Below are positions 31,887-39,470 of a DNA stretch of 64,000 nt, piece by piece (the first letter of the stretch is position 1; the number at the start of each line of letters is the position of its first letter). The stretch is from positions 248,001 to 312,000 of the forward strand of contig CAVXNJ010000009.1 of assembly GCA_963763135.1 (NCBI GenBank), given 5' to 3'. Source of the stretch: JANMZO01 sp963763135 (GTDB lineage Bacteria > Actinomycetota > Acidimicrobiia > Acidimicrobiales > JANYDT01). Both the position numbers and the translations under genes were made by a program. Below the pieces are notes generated by a model. It searched no databases and was not told the DNA's origin. It was given only the letters and a program-made list of their open reading frames with translations.

Positions 31887-33017
31887 GTGATTTCTCTGAA
31901 TACCGATGATTCCCGGGTGCTGACCGCCGCCGATACCGCTCCGTTGTTCGAGCCGCTGCCGCTCCGCCGGGGTGCGCCGATGCCCAACCACTTCATGCTG
32001 GCACCCCTCACAAACCAGCAGAGCCATGATGACGGCACGGTTTCGGCGGAGGAACACCGATGGCTGACGATGCGGGCCGAGGGCGGGTTCGGCGCAACCA
32101 TGACGGCGGCGGCGCACGTGCAGGAGGTCGGTCAGGGATTCAAGGGCCAACTCGGCATCTTCGACGACTCGTTGATCCCCGGTCTCGCCAAGCTCGCTGA
32201 CGGCATCAACGTCACCGGGTCGATGTCGCTGGCCCAGTTGCACCACGCCGGAAACCGGTCACCCCGTGACCTGATCGGCACCGATCCCGTCTACCCGTCG
32301 CCAGACGAGGCGACGGGTGCCCGCGGGTTGTCGTTCGCAGAAGTCGAACAACTCGTCGACGATTTCGCAAACGCCGCGGTGAGGGCTGAAGCCGCCGGAT
32401 TCCACGGGGTGGAGCTTCACGGTGCCCACGGGTACATCATTTGCGCATTCTTAAGCGCGCAGAGTAACCGTCGAGATGACGCCTATGGTGGGTCGCCGGA
32501 AAACCGCGCTCGTCTGCTTTTCGACATCATCCGCGAAGTGCGGTCCCGGTGCGGGGAAGACTTTGTGCTCGGCGTTCGCCTCTCGCCGGAGCGGTTCGGT
32601 CTGAGCCTCGACGACATCGTCGGGGTAGCGGGATCGTTGCTTGTTGACGACCGGGTCGACTTCCTCGACATGTCATTGTGGGACTGCTTCAAGCTTCCCG
32701 AGGAAGAAGCCCATCGTGATCAGCTGCTCATCGAGCACTTTACAAAGCTGGAGCGCAGCATCCCGCTGGGAGTCGCGGGAAAGATCACGAAGCCGGTTCA
32801 CGCACTTCGGGTACTCGAACTGGGGGCCGACTTCCCGATCATCGGCCGTGCCGCGATCATCCACCACGATTACCCGAATCTGCTCAAGGCGGACCCGACA
32901 TGGATCCCGATGTCGCTTCCGGTCACGACCCGACACCTGCTCGACGAAGGCTTGTCGGAGCCTTTCGTGCACTACGTCGGTACGACGTGGAAGGGTTTCG
33001 TCAGCGATATCTCTTGA
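31887..33017 (+). CDS. Old Yellow Enzyme-family NADH:flavin oxidoreductase
   Basis: FMN-dependent ene-reductase-type TIM barrel of about 376 residues. N-terminal PNHFMLAPLTNQQSHDDG sits where FMN-binding begins, SLAQLHHAGNRS follows, and HGAHGYIICAFLSAQSNRRDD with YGGSPENRARLL is the hallmark segment. The C-terminal half has LGVAGKITKPVHALRVL and ADFPIIGRAAI (FMN phosphate). The native substrate is unknown; family members reduce activated C=C bonds or, with an iron-sulfur extension, dienoyl-CoA. That extension is absent here. GTG 31887 has GGAAAAG seven bases upstream; GTG 31869 is also in frame. Confidence 0.9.
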   Translation: MISLNTDDSRVLTAADTAPLFEPLPLRRGAPMPNHFMLAPLTNQQSHDDGTVSAEEHRWLTMRAEGGFGATMTAAAHVQEVGQGFKGQLGIFDDSLIPGLAKLADGINVTGSMSLAQLHHAGNRSPRDLIGTDPVYPSPDEATGARGLSFAEVEQLVDDFANAAVRAEAAGFHGVELHGAHGYIICAFLSAQSNRRDDAYGGSPENRARLLFDIIREVRSRCGEDFVLGVRLSPERFGLSLDDIVGVAGSLLVDDRVDFLDMSLWDCFKLPEEEAHRDQLLIEHFTKLERSIPLGVAGKITKPVHALRVLELGADFPIIGRAAIIHHDYPNLLKADPTWIPMSLPVTTRHLLDEGLSEPFVHYVGTTWKGFVSDIS

Positions 33018-33239
33018 ACGGACGGTCGGGCCACGCGCTGTCGGATGGCATCAGTGGCCCGACACGCCGCGGTCTGACAGGCTGCCGCCCCGCAGGGACG
33101 GCCCGGTAACGCCGGTCGTAGTCGATCCCGTTGATGTCGGCCTTCATGCCAGGGGCGATGCCCTCGGTCGTGGAGTCCGAACAGCGCAATTGTGAGGAAA
33201 TTTGTTTCTGCTTGACAAGGGGTGGCATGCTTAAGGCAG

Positions 33240-33261
33240 AATATTAGGCAAGCCAAATATT
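33240..33261. promoter_or_regulatory. IdeR/DtxR-like iron box upstream of second FTR1 gene
   Basis: A 22-bp imperfect palindrome with outer arms AATATT and core TTAGGCAAGCCAAA resembles the DtxR/IdeR box. It lies 50 bases before the FTR1 start and just after a TTGACA (-35-like) at 33212-33217. Iron repression is predicted. Confidence 0.6.
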
Positions 33262-33311
33262 GAGCCGGGCGACCAGCCCGCCACGTCTAGCAGCAGAGAA
33301 GGTCGAACACG

Positions 33312-34169
33312 ATGGGTGCAAGCATTCTGATTACCCTCCGAGAGGGTCTCGAGATTTCGTTGGTGCTCGCGATCATCGTCGGCTATCTCGTCAAGACCGG
33401 GAAATCACAGTATTTGCGCCAAGTCTGGCTCGGTGTCGGGGCGGCCGTCGCCGTATGTGTGGTGGCCGGTGTGGCGTTTCGGGCGTTGGTTGGCGAATTC
33501 GAGGGCAAGTCCGAGCAGTTCATCGAGGGCACCCTGGCGCTGTCCGCTGTGGCGGTCCTCACGTGGATGATCTTCTGGATGCGCAATAACGCACGCGGCA
33601 TGCGTGGAGAACTGCACACGAGGCTCGATTCTGCACTTGAGCGCTCTCCCATGACCATCGCCGTTGTGTCGTTCGTTGCCGTGGCTCGCGAGGGCTTCGA
33701 GACCGTGCTGTTTCTCATCGGCGCCGAGAATGAAGGCACGAGCGGCGCTCAGGTCGTGATCGGCGGCCTGATCGGGCTCGCAATTTCGGCCGTTCTCGGG
33801 TTGCTGATCTACCGAGGTGGAAAGAAGATCAACCTGGCGAAGTTCTTCACCTGGACCGGCGGTCTGCTTCTGCTGTTTGCTGCCGGATTGTTCGCCAAGG
33901 GCGTTCACGAGTTCCGCGAGTTTCTCGGCATCGAGTGGGGCTTTGTTGCCAACCCGCTGTGGACCGTGACCTCCGGCCCCTTCGCTGAGGGGCACACCGT
34001 CTACGACTTTCTCAACGGACTGTTCGGATGGAGCGCCGACCCCGAACGTATCCGGGTCCTGGCCTACTTCGCATACCTGATCCCGATCGGCTGGCTCTAC
34101 GTGAGGGAACTGGCCAAGCCTCTGGCAGCGTCGCAGACTCCTTCGCCGAGCCAGGTCGCCCGAGTCTGA
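33312..34169 (+). CDS. Second FTR1-family iron permease
   Basis: 285-residue membrane permease with seven hydrophobic stretches and both glutamate motifs (TLREGLEISLVLAIIVGYL near residue 11, VAREGFETVLFLIG near 125). It has no efeO or efeB beside it, unlike the operon at 10-13.5 kb, so it may work with that operon's EfeO/EfeB or alone. GAGAAGG lies upstream of ATG 33312, and an iron box precedes it. Its sequence is clearly diverged from the first EfeU, so it is an older paralogue or separate acquisition rather than a recent duplicate. Confidence 0.93.
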   Translation: MGASILITLREGLEISLVLAIIVGYLVKTGKSQYLRQVWLGVGAAVAVCVVAGVAFRALVGEFEGKSEQFIEGTLALSAVAVLTWMIFWMRNNARGMRGELHTRLDSALERSPMTIAVVSFVAVAREGFETVLFLIGAENEGTSGAQVVIGGLIGLAISAVLGLLIYRGGKKINLAKFFTWTGGLLLLFAAGLFAKGVHEFREFLGIEWGFVANPLWTVTSGPFAEGHTVYDFLNGLFGWSADPERIRVLAYFAYLIPIGWLYVRELAKPLAASQTPSPSQVARV

Positions 34170-34199
34170 GCCGTGCGCGATTGCGTTGCTCGCGGTTGA

Positions 34200-34946
34200 T
34201 CAGCGAGCGGCGTTGTTGAACCGGCGGGTGCCGGAGATCAGAGCCGCGATCGCGCATGCGGTTACGACGCTCACGCCCCGGGCAACGGCCGATGTCGTGA
34301 GGTGGCCGGCGAACAGGTCGCGAGATGCATCCACGGCGTGCTTGAGCGGATTCACATACGCGACCTTTTGAAGCCACTTCGGGCCGAGTGAGAGCGGCAG
34401 GAGCATCCCGGATAGCAACAGGATCGGGACGGTAACGAAATTCAACACACCGGCCAACGCGTCTTCGTTGCCGAGCACCATGCTGATGTTGTAGGAGACC
34501 GCGGCGAACGTCACGCCGACGCCGACGAGGATCATGATGCCGAGAATCGCCGAGGGGCGCAGGTGCAGCCCGAGTGGCCACGAGACCAGCGTGATCACCG
34601 ACGCTTGAAACAGCAGAGCCACCACGTTGGCGAGAACCCGTCCCATGAGGAGTGCGCCGCGTCGGATCGGGGTCACGAGCATGCGCTCGATCACACCTTC
34701 CCGTAATTCCGATACAAGCCCGAATCCAGCGAACGCCGTGCCGAAAAGCGCTAGCTGCATGAGAAGGCCCGGTACGAAGACGTCGTAGGACGAGCCACCG
34801 GGTTTCGTCTGAACCACGCGCTTCAACAGGGGCGCGTAGAACGCCAGATAGAACAGCGGTTGCACGAGCGTTACCGCGACCCATACGGGGTTGCGGAGCA
34901 CCTGGGTGATCGAGCGGATGAAGACGAGCTTGGTGTCGCGGTACAT
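34200..34946 (-). CDS. ABC-2 type exporter permease (DrrB-like)
   Basis: 248-residue membrane protein with about six hydrophobic segments. The ABC-2 pattern is clear: DVFVPGLLMQLALFGTAFAGFG, then LREGVIERMLVTPIRRGALLMGRVLAN, the coupling-helix region seen in DrrB/NodJ permeases. It should export a hydrophobic compound (drug, lipid or glycolipid) with the ATPase encoded 47 bases upstream. The pair faces a MarR-family regulator, the usual arrangement for inducible drug efflux. Start ATG 34946; its ribosome site is weak. Confidence 0.9.
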   Translation of the reverse strand: MYRDTKLVFIRSITQVLRNPVWVAVTLVQPLFYLAFYAPLLKRVVQTKPGGSSYDVFVPGLLMQLALFGTAFAGFGLVSELREGVIERMLVTPIRRGALLMGRVLANVVALLFQASVITLVSWPLGLHLRPSAILGIMILVGVGVTFAAVSYNISMVLGNEDALAGVLNFVTVPILLLSGMLLPLSLGPKWLQKVAYVNPLKHAVDASRDLFAGHLTTSAVARGVSVVTACAIAALISGTRRFNNAAR

Positions 34947-34993
34947 GGAGCCTGCGCTTTGTAGGACGTTCGAGTGGGGTTCGTGTGAGGTGC

Positions 34994-35965
34994 TCAGGCG
35001 GCGTCGCGAAGCGAGCGGCCCGTGTGGCGTAGGAAGACGTCGTCGAGGCTCGGACGTGCGGTCGAGAGTGCGGCGGTGGAGACGCCCGCATCGTCGAGAA
35101 CCCGCAGCAGCGGGCCCACCGCCGTGTCGCTCCTCGTGACGGTCAGCCGCAGCGTGTCATCGGCGAATCGTTCGCTCGCCAACGCGAGCCCGCTGGCGTC
35201 GATGGCGGTACGGGCCAGGTCGAAGTTGTCCGGCTCGACCCGGATGGTTACGACATCGCCGCCGATTTCGGCTTTCAGCTGATCGGATGTGCCCTCGGCG
35301 ACGATGGTTCCGTGGTCGACGATCGCGAGCCGGTCGCACAGTGCGTCGGCCTCGTCGAGGTAGTGGGTGGTCAGAAGAATCGTCGCTCCGTCATCGCGCA
35401 GTCCGCGGATCTCATCCCACAGGTGGGCACGACTCTGCGGATCGAGGCCGGTGGTCGGCTCGTCGAGAAACAGCAGCGTTGGCTTGTGGACGAGGCCGGC
35501 CGCGATGTCGATGCGTCGACGCTGCCCGCCCGAGAGGGTCTTGATCGCCCGATCACCGGCCGCCAGGAGGTCGAAACGACCGAGTAGATCGATCGCCCTC
35601 GCTGAGGCTTCGGTCCGGGTCGCGCCGAAGATCATCGCCTGGTGAATCAGTTCCCGGCGAGGTGTCTCCTCGGAATCAAGCCCACCGGTTTGCGACACGA
35701 GACCAATGCGTCGGCGTATTTCGATGGGATCGCGCCGGAGGTCGAAACCGGCGACGGTGGCATGACCATCGCTGGGAGCGAGCAGCGTGGAAAGCATTCG
35801 AATGGTGGTGCTCTTTCCCGCTCCGTTGGGGCCCAGGAGGCCGAAGATCTCCCCGGAGGCGACGTGCAGGTCGATGCCGGCAACGGCGATCACCTCGGCC
35901 GGGCCCTGGCCTCGGGCGCGCCCCTTTACTGCGAATTTCCTGCTCAAATTCTGAGTGGTGATCAT
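34994..35965 (-). CDS. ABC exporter ATPase (DrrA-like)
   Basis: 323-residue ATPase of the daunorubicin-resistance (DrrA) group. Walker A GLLGPNGAGKSTT is at about 44-56, the Q-loop at VSQTGGLDSEETPR, signature LSGGQRRRIDIA, Walker B LLFLDEPTTGLDP and H-loop TTHYLDEADALCD. It has the extra C-terminal domain (about 230-323) of DrrA proteins, ending FLRHTGRSLRDAA, which binds the permease. First gene of a two-gene unit. The promoter gap to the divergent MarR gene has dyad sequences likely bound by that regulator. Confidence 0.94.
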   Translation of the reverse strand: MITTQNLSRKFAVKGRARGQGPAEVIAVAGIDLHVASGEIFGLLGPNGAGKSTTIRMLSTLLAPSDGHATVAGFDLRRDPIEIRRRIGLVSQTGGLDSEETPRRELIHQAMIFGATRTEASARAIDLLGRFDLLAAGDRAIKTLSGGQRRRIDIAAGLVHKPTLLFLDEPTTGLDPQSRAHLWDEIRGLRDDGATILLTTHYLDEADALCDRLAIVDHGTIVAEGTSDQLKAEIGGDVVTIRVEPDNFDLARTAIDASGLALASERFADDTLRLTVTRSDTAVGPLLRVLDDAGVSTAALSTARPSLDDVFLRHTGRSLRDAA

Positions 35966-36039
35966 GGTCGGTCTCCCGGTTTCGTGCTGAAGGTGGTTCG
36001 TCGACGGTCCGGATAGAATCGTTGCGCCAGTAAATCATT

Positions 36040-36067
36040 TCTTAGATAAATTGTTTAGTGACTAAGA
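36040..36067. promoter_or_regulatory. AT-rich dyad, candidate MarR operator
   Basis: Outer arms TCTTAG and CTAAGA surround an inner TAAA-TTG-TTTA dyad (36047-36057), midway between the divergent ABC exporter and MarR genes. The AT-rich, symmetric make-up is typical of MarR sites. Confidence 0.55.
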
Positions 36068-36086
36068 GATATGCGAGAGTAGCAAC

Positions 36087-37175
36087 GTGGGAAATCGAAA
36101 GTCAAGCAAAACAAATGCCTCGATTGCGGCGGCCGGCCAGGCTCTTCGCGTTTTCGGATCCCAGATGGAGTCCCATACCCAGGCGATCGGTGCGGCCACC
36201 GGAATCCATCCCACTGATCTGAACATTTTGGATCTGCTCGACCAGCACGGAGATCTCACCGCTGGTCGGCTCGCCGAACTGGGCGGGGTCACGACCGGAG
36301 CGATCACCGGTGTGCTCGATCGCCTGGAGAAACTCGGGTACGTCGAGCGTCGAAAAGATCCTTCGGACCGGCGCAAGGTCGTCGTGCGGGTCATCGACGA
36401 TCGCCGCGAAACGTTGGCCGCGATGTATGAGCCGATGAAGGCCCGATTGGAGGAGTTGCTGTCGACCTATTCGACGGTGGAGCTTGCGGCGATCACTGAC
36501 TACGCCGAGCGGGCCACCAGCATCATGGCTGATGAGGTGGCGCAACTTCGGATACCTCCGGATATGAAGGACCAGCAGGTTTCGTCGGGGCTGACCTCGA
36601 TCCCTACGCACGCCGCGCTATCGGTGGAACGCGGACTGTCGAAGGCCAAGGTCACCGTGGGCAACACCGGCAGCGAACTGGTGTCCGGTCGATTTTCTCG
36701 CGTCACGCCGCTGATCCGCCAGGTCGGCGACGTCGTGTCGCTTTCATACCGCCGATCAGTATTTGGCTCGATGATGATGGGGGCCGTGATCGCTCTTCAT
36801 GAGCACCCGACCTGGTCGGTCGAAGTCGACGGCGGCGTTTCTTTTGCGGTTCTTGACCTGTCGGCGGCCAAACTACGCGCGCTTAGGGTCAGGGGAGGGA
36901 TGAAGAAAGTGCAACTTCTACTGCCGGACCCCGTGGGTGTGACGACGATCGATCTTCTCGGGGGTGTTGCCGAGTCGGAGGTGCTTCTTCCGGCCGGCGC
37001 GTCGGCTTCGATCTACGTCGCCGGCGGCGCGTCGCGGTTCAAAGTGGAGGAACGCGATCTCGCCTCGGGTCGTTCGGTGCGGGCGGTGGTTGGGCTCGGG
37101 CCTGATGATCCAAACCACTTCAACATAACGATCACTGGAGGAGCGTCGCGCGTTTCGGTCTCGGCGAACAGCTGA
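36087..37175 (+). CDS. MarR regulator fused to a beta-rich C-terminal domain
   Basis: 362-residue protein. Residues about 15-155 are a MarR winged helix (LNILDLLDQHGDLTAGRLAELG, then VTTGAITGVLDRLEKLGYVER and the wing DPSDRRKVVVRV). The last 190 residues are a separate domain made of short repeated beta strands with Gly-Gly-Ala turns (VEVDGGVSFAVLDL, VRGGMKKVQLLLP, VAGGASRFKVEE, ITGGASRVSVS), like the DUF4097/LiaF-type beta-solenoid folds. That fusion is unusual for MarR. It may sense an envelope or lipid ligand linked to the divergent ABC exporter. GTG 36087 has GAGAG eight bases upstream. Regulation of drrAB is inferred from the divergent layout. Confidence 0.85.
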   Translation: MGNRKSSKTNASIAAAGQALRVFGSQMESHTQAIGAATGIHPTDLNILDLLDQHGDLTAGRLAELGGVTTGAITGVLDRLEKLGYVERRKDPSDRRKVVVRVIDDRRETLAAMYEPMKARLEELLSTYSTVELAAITDYAERATSIMADEVAQLRIPPDMKDQQVSSGLTSIPTHAALSVERGLSKAKVTVGNTGSELVSGRFSRVTPLIRQVGDVVSLSYRRSVFGSMMMGAVIALHEHPTWSVEVDGGVSFAVLDLSAAKLRALRVRGGMKKVQLLLPDPVGVTTIDLLGGVAESEVLLPAGASASIYVAGGASRFKVEERDLASGRSVRAVVGLGPDDPNHFNITITGGASRVSVSANS

Positions 37176-37189
37176 GCGGCCCAGCACCG

Positions 37190-37233
37190 GGTTTGAGAGG
37201 TAGGTGTGAATAGTTCACACCTACCCTCAAACC
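37190..37233. terminator. Long bidirectional hairpin terminator
   Basis: GGTTTGAG and GGTAGGTGTGAA pair with TTCACACCTACC and CTCAAACC around a TAG loop, with a single unpaired A: a 20-bp stem between the convergent MarR-fusion and Gfo/Idh genes. Confidence 0.85.
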
Positions 37234-37255
37234 GCAAGGCATGGGAGTGCTGCGG

Positions 37256-38407
37256 TCAGTCGAAGGTGTTCGCTGGCAGGTGACCGGCGAGAGGGGCGGG
37301 GCGATCGCAGGTGGTTGCCAGGTCCAGGCGTTGACCTTCGTCGGATGAACGGAGGATCGATGTCATCTGTTCGAGGACATGCAGCGCCATCTCCGACGAT
37401 GCCCGGTGTGCCCGACCCGCCTCGGTCGCTGACAGCATGTCGGCGAGCCCGATGCCCCGCTGCTGGGGAATGCTGGGCTTCTTGAGGGGTACATCACGCC
37501 AATCGCTGGCGATGATGCTGCGCAGCTGGACCGGGCCGCCGAAGGTGTTCGGATCCGGTACCGATAGCGTGGCCTCGGTGCCGTAGATCTCGATGTTGCG
37601 GAAGCGGCTGGCCTTCACGTCGAAGCTCGTCACCAGCGTGGCCGAAGCCCCCGAGGCATATTCGATGATCGACGAAACGTGCGTGGGCGTGGTGGCCTTC
37701 ACGACATCGCCGACCCGGCCCTTCGCGTGGATCACGCGATCCTCGATGCCGATCTTCGCCGACCCGTAGACCGACTTGGCCGGACCGAGCAAGTGGGTGA
37801 GCGCAGTGAGGTAGTACGGGCCCATATCAAAGAGCGGACCGGCACCGGGCCCGTAGAAGATCTCCGGGTTGGGATGCCACCATTCAGGGCCGAAGCCGAG
37901 CATGAACGCGTTCGCCGAAATCGGCTCACCGATCATTCCCCGGTCGATCGCATCGCGAGCGGTCTGCAGGCCAGCACCCAGGAACGTGTCGGGGGCACAC
38001 CCGAAGCGAAGGTTTCGGTCGGCCGCGAGGTCAAGCAGAGCCCGGCCTTCTCCGAACGTGACGGCCAGGGGTTTCTCGCTGAACACGGCCTTGCCCGCTT
38101 CGAGTATCTGCTTCGACACAAGTGCGTGCACGTGCGCCGGCGTCAGGTTGACGACCGCATCTATCGTTGGATCGGCGAGAAGTGCCTCGACATTCGTGGC
38201 CTTGCCGGCGCGTTCGGGGCCGACGATCCGTACGTGATCCTTGGCAAATGATTCCGCTCGTTCGGGGGCACCGTCGGCGAACGCAGCAACGTCGACCCAC
38301 GGTAACTCGGCGAGGGTGCGCACGTAGACCGGAGCGATATTTCCACAGCCGATGATCCCGATGCGTTTGTTGGCGTTGCCTGATCGGGTGCTGTCGATGG
38401 TGCTCAC
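37256..38407 (-). CDS. Gfo/Idh/MocA-family oxidoreductase
   Basis: 383-residue NAD(P)-dependent dehydrogenase acting on a sugar, inositol or similar polyol. The Rossmann motif GIIGCGNIAPVYVRTL is at about residues 17-32, and VFSEKPLAVTFGEG carries the conserved EKP (about 110). The active-site region GPLFDMGPYYLTALTHLLGP matches the family. Start GTG 38407 overlaps the stop of the upstream isomerase-like gene by four bases. Such dehydrogenase/TIM-barrel isomerase pairs are common in inositol or sugar-derivative breakdown. The specific substrate is not evident, and no transporter is adjacent. Confidence 0.93.
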   Translation of the reverse strand: MSTIDSTRSGNANKRIGIIGCGNIAPVYVRTLAELPWVDVAAFADGAPERAESFAKDHVRIVGPERAGKATNVEALLADPTIDAVVNLTPAHVHALVSKQILEAGKAVFSEKPLAVTFGEGRALLDLAADRNLRFGCAPDTFLGAGLQTARDAIDRGMIGEPISANAFMLGFGPEWWHPNPEIFYGPGAGPLFDMGPYYLTALTHLLGPAKSVYGSAKIGIEDRVIHAKGRVGDVVKATTPTHVSSIIEYASGASATLVTSFDVKASRFRNIEIYGTEATLSVPDPNTFGGPVQLRSIIASDWRDVPLKKPSIPQQRGIGLADMLSATEAGRAHRASSEMALHVLEQMTSILRSSDEGQRLDLATTCDRPAPLAGHLPANTFD

Positions 38408-39171
38408 TTGCGGCCCTTCGAGAGACCGTTGCCGATCAGGTAGGTGTAGCTCTCGCTCACGGCGGTGGTCATGTCGGTGTCACAGCGGTCGAGTTCGACG
38501 ATGTGCCACTGCACATCGGGACCTGCCGCGATCACCCGGGGAATGTCAATGGTTCCCTTTCCGACGGAGACCATCGCGTTTTGCGGCAGATCGGCCGGGC
38601 CGTCCTTCACGTGAAGCAGACGGATTCGTGCGCCGAGCTCGTTGAAGGCATCGATCGGGTCGGCCTTGCCGACCGTGGCCCAGTAGAGGTCAAGTTCGGC
38701 GAACACCTCAGGGTGGACGAACTCGAAGAGGTGTGACCATGCGGAGCGGCCGTCGAACGACGTCTCGAACTCCCACCAGTGGTTGTGGTACCCGAGCGCC
38801 ACACCTCGGGCGCTGGCGATCTCGTTCGCCCGGTTGAGCGACTCGGCGCTTTTACGGACGGCGTCGAGATCGGTAAACCCATCGGGCCGAATGACGGCGA
38901 TCACGAGCTTGTCGCAGCCGACCGTCTGCACGTCGTCGAGCACGGCCTTCAGTTTTTCCGGGTCGAGTTCCGCCGTGTGGGCACTCGACACGACCATCCC
39001 GGTGTCGCTGAGGATCTCACCCACGCGCCCGGGGGCGAGTCCGTTGAAGCCCGCCAACTCGACACCCGTGTAGCCCATGTCGCCGACGCTGCGCAGGACC
39101 GCTTCGAAGTCGACCGCAGCCGCTTCCCGCAACGAATACAGCTGGACGGAAATCGGGATCGTTGCGCTCAT
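38404..39171 (-). CDS. AP_endonuc_2-type sugar isomerase/epimerase
   Basis: 255-residue xylose-isomerase-like TIM barrel (IolE/IolI-type). Strand motifs ISVQLYSLREAAAVD, GVELAGFNGL and VVSSAHTAELD open the barrel. Metal-site residues include LGYHNHWWEFE (His/Glu), FAELDLYWATVG (Asp) and IRLLHVKDG (His). It would isomerise or epimerise a polyol or keto-sugar, feeding or draining the Gfo/Idh dehydrogenase coupled downstream. AGGAG six bases before ATG 39171 is a good ribosome site. First gene of the two-gene unit; two 48-49-bp palindromic repeats lie in its upstream region. Confidence 0.92.
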   Translation of the reverse strand: MSATIPISVQLYSLREAAAVDFEAVLRSVGDMGYTGVELAGFNGLAPGRVGEILSDTGMVVSSAHTAELDPEKLKAVLDDVQTVGCDKLVIAVIRPDGFTDLDAVRKSAESLNRANEIASARGVALGYHNHWWEFETSFDGRSAWSHLFEFVHPEVFAELDLYWATVGKADPIDAFNELGARIRLLHVKDGPADLPQNAMVSVGKGTIDIPRVIAAGPDVQWHIVELDRCDTDMTTAVSESYTYLIGNGLSKGRK

Positions 39172-39247
39172 TGGATGCTCCTACGGCTCGTGGGTTTCGA
39201 CGACGGCGTGAGCGAGCATATCGGGCTGTTCCGAGAGGCGGAGGCGT

Positions 39248-39295
39248 GCTCCGGAGTCGAAAAGGCTGCGGCAGAGAGAGTTTTCGGCTCCGGAG
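39248..39295. repeat. Dispersed palindromic element, copy 1
   Basis: Begins GCTCCGGAGTCGAAAA and ends TTTTCGGCTCCGGAG, arms inverted with one mismatch, with a GGCTGCGGCAGAGAGAG middle. Nearly the same sequence recurs at 39332-39380 and, with a fully paired middle, at 50424-50472. Confidence 0.85.
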
Positions 39296-39331
39296 TGGAG
39301 CGGTCTTGGCTTCGGCTTGCGTAGGGGACCT

Positions 39332-39380
39332 GCTCCGGAGTCGAAAAGGCCGCGGCAGAGAGAGTTTTCGGCTCCGGAGC
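39332..39380. repeat. Dispersed palindromic element, copy 2
   Basis: 49 bp; differs from copy 1 at one inner base and in the terminal C that completes the arm. It lies between the isomerase start and the end of the fused acyl-CoA dehydrogenase gene, 36 bases from copy 1. Confidence 0.88.
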
Positions 39381-39418
39381 GGGGTTGGGGCGGTCGGAAG
39401 TTTGGCAGACAACGCGAT

Positions 39419-39448
39419 GATGCCCCGGTCCTCGTGGACCGGGGCATC
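39419..39448 (-). terminator. Terminator of the fused acyl-CoA dehydrogenase gene
   Basis: GATGCCCCGGTCC pairs perfectly with GGACCGGGGCATC around a four-base loop, 23 bases past the minus-strand stop at 39471. Confidence 0.8.
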
Positions 39449-39470
39449 AGGGGATCGTGAAGTGAATTGG

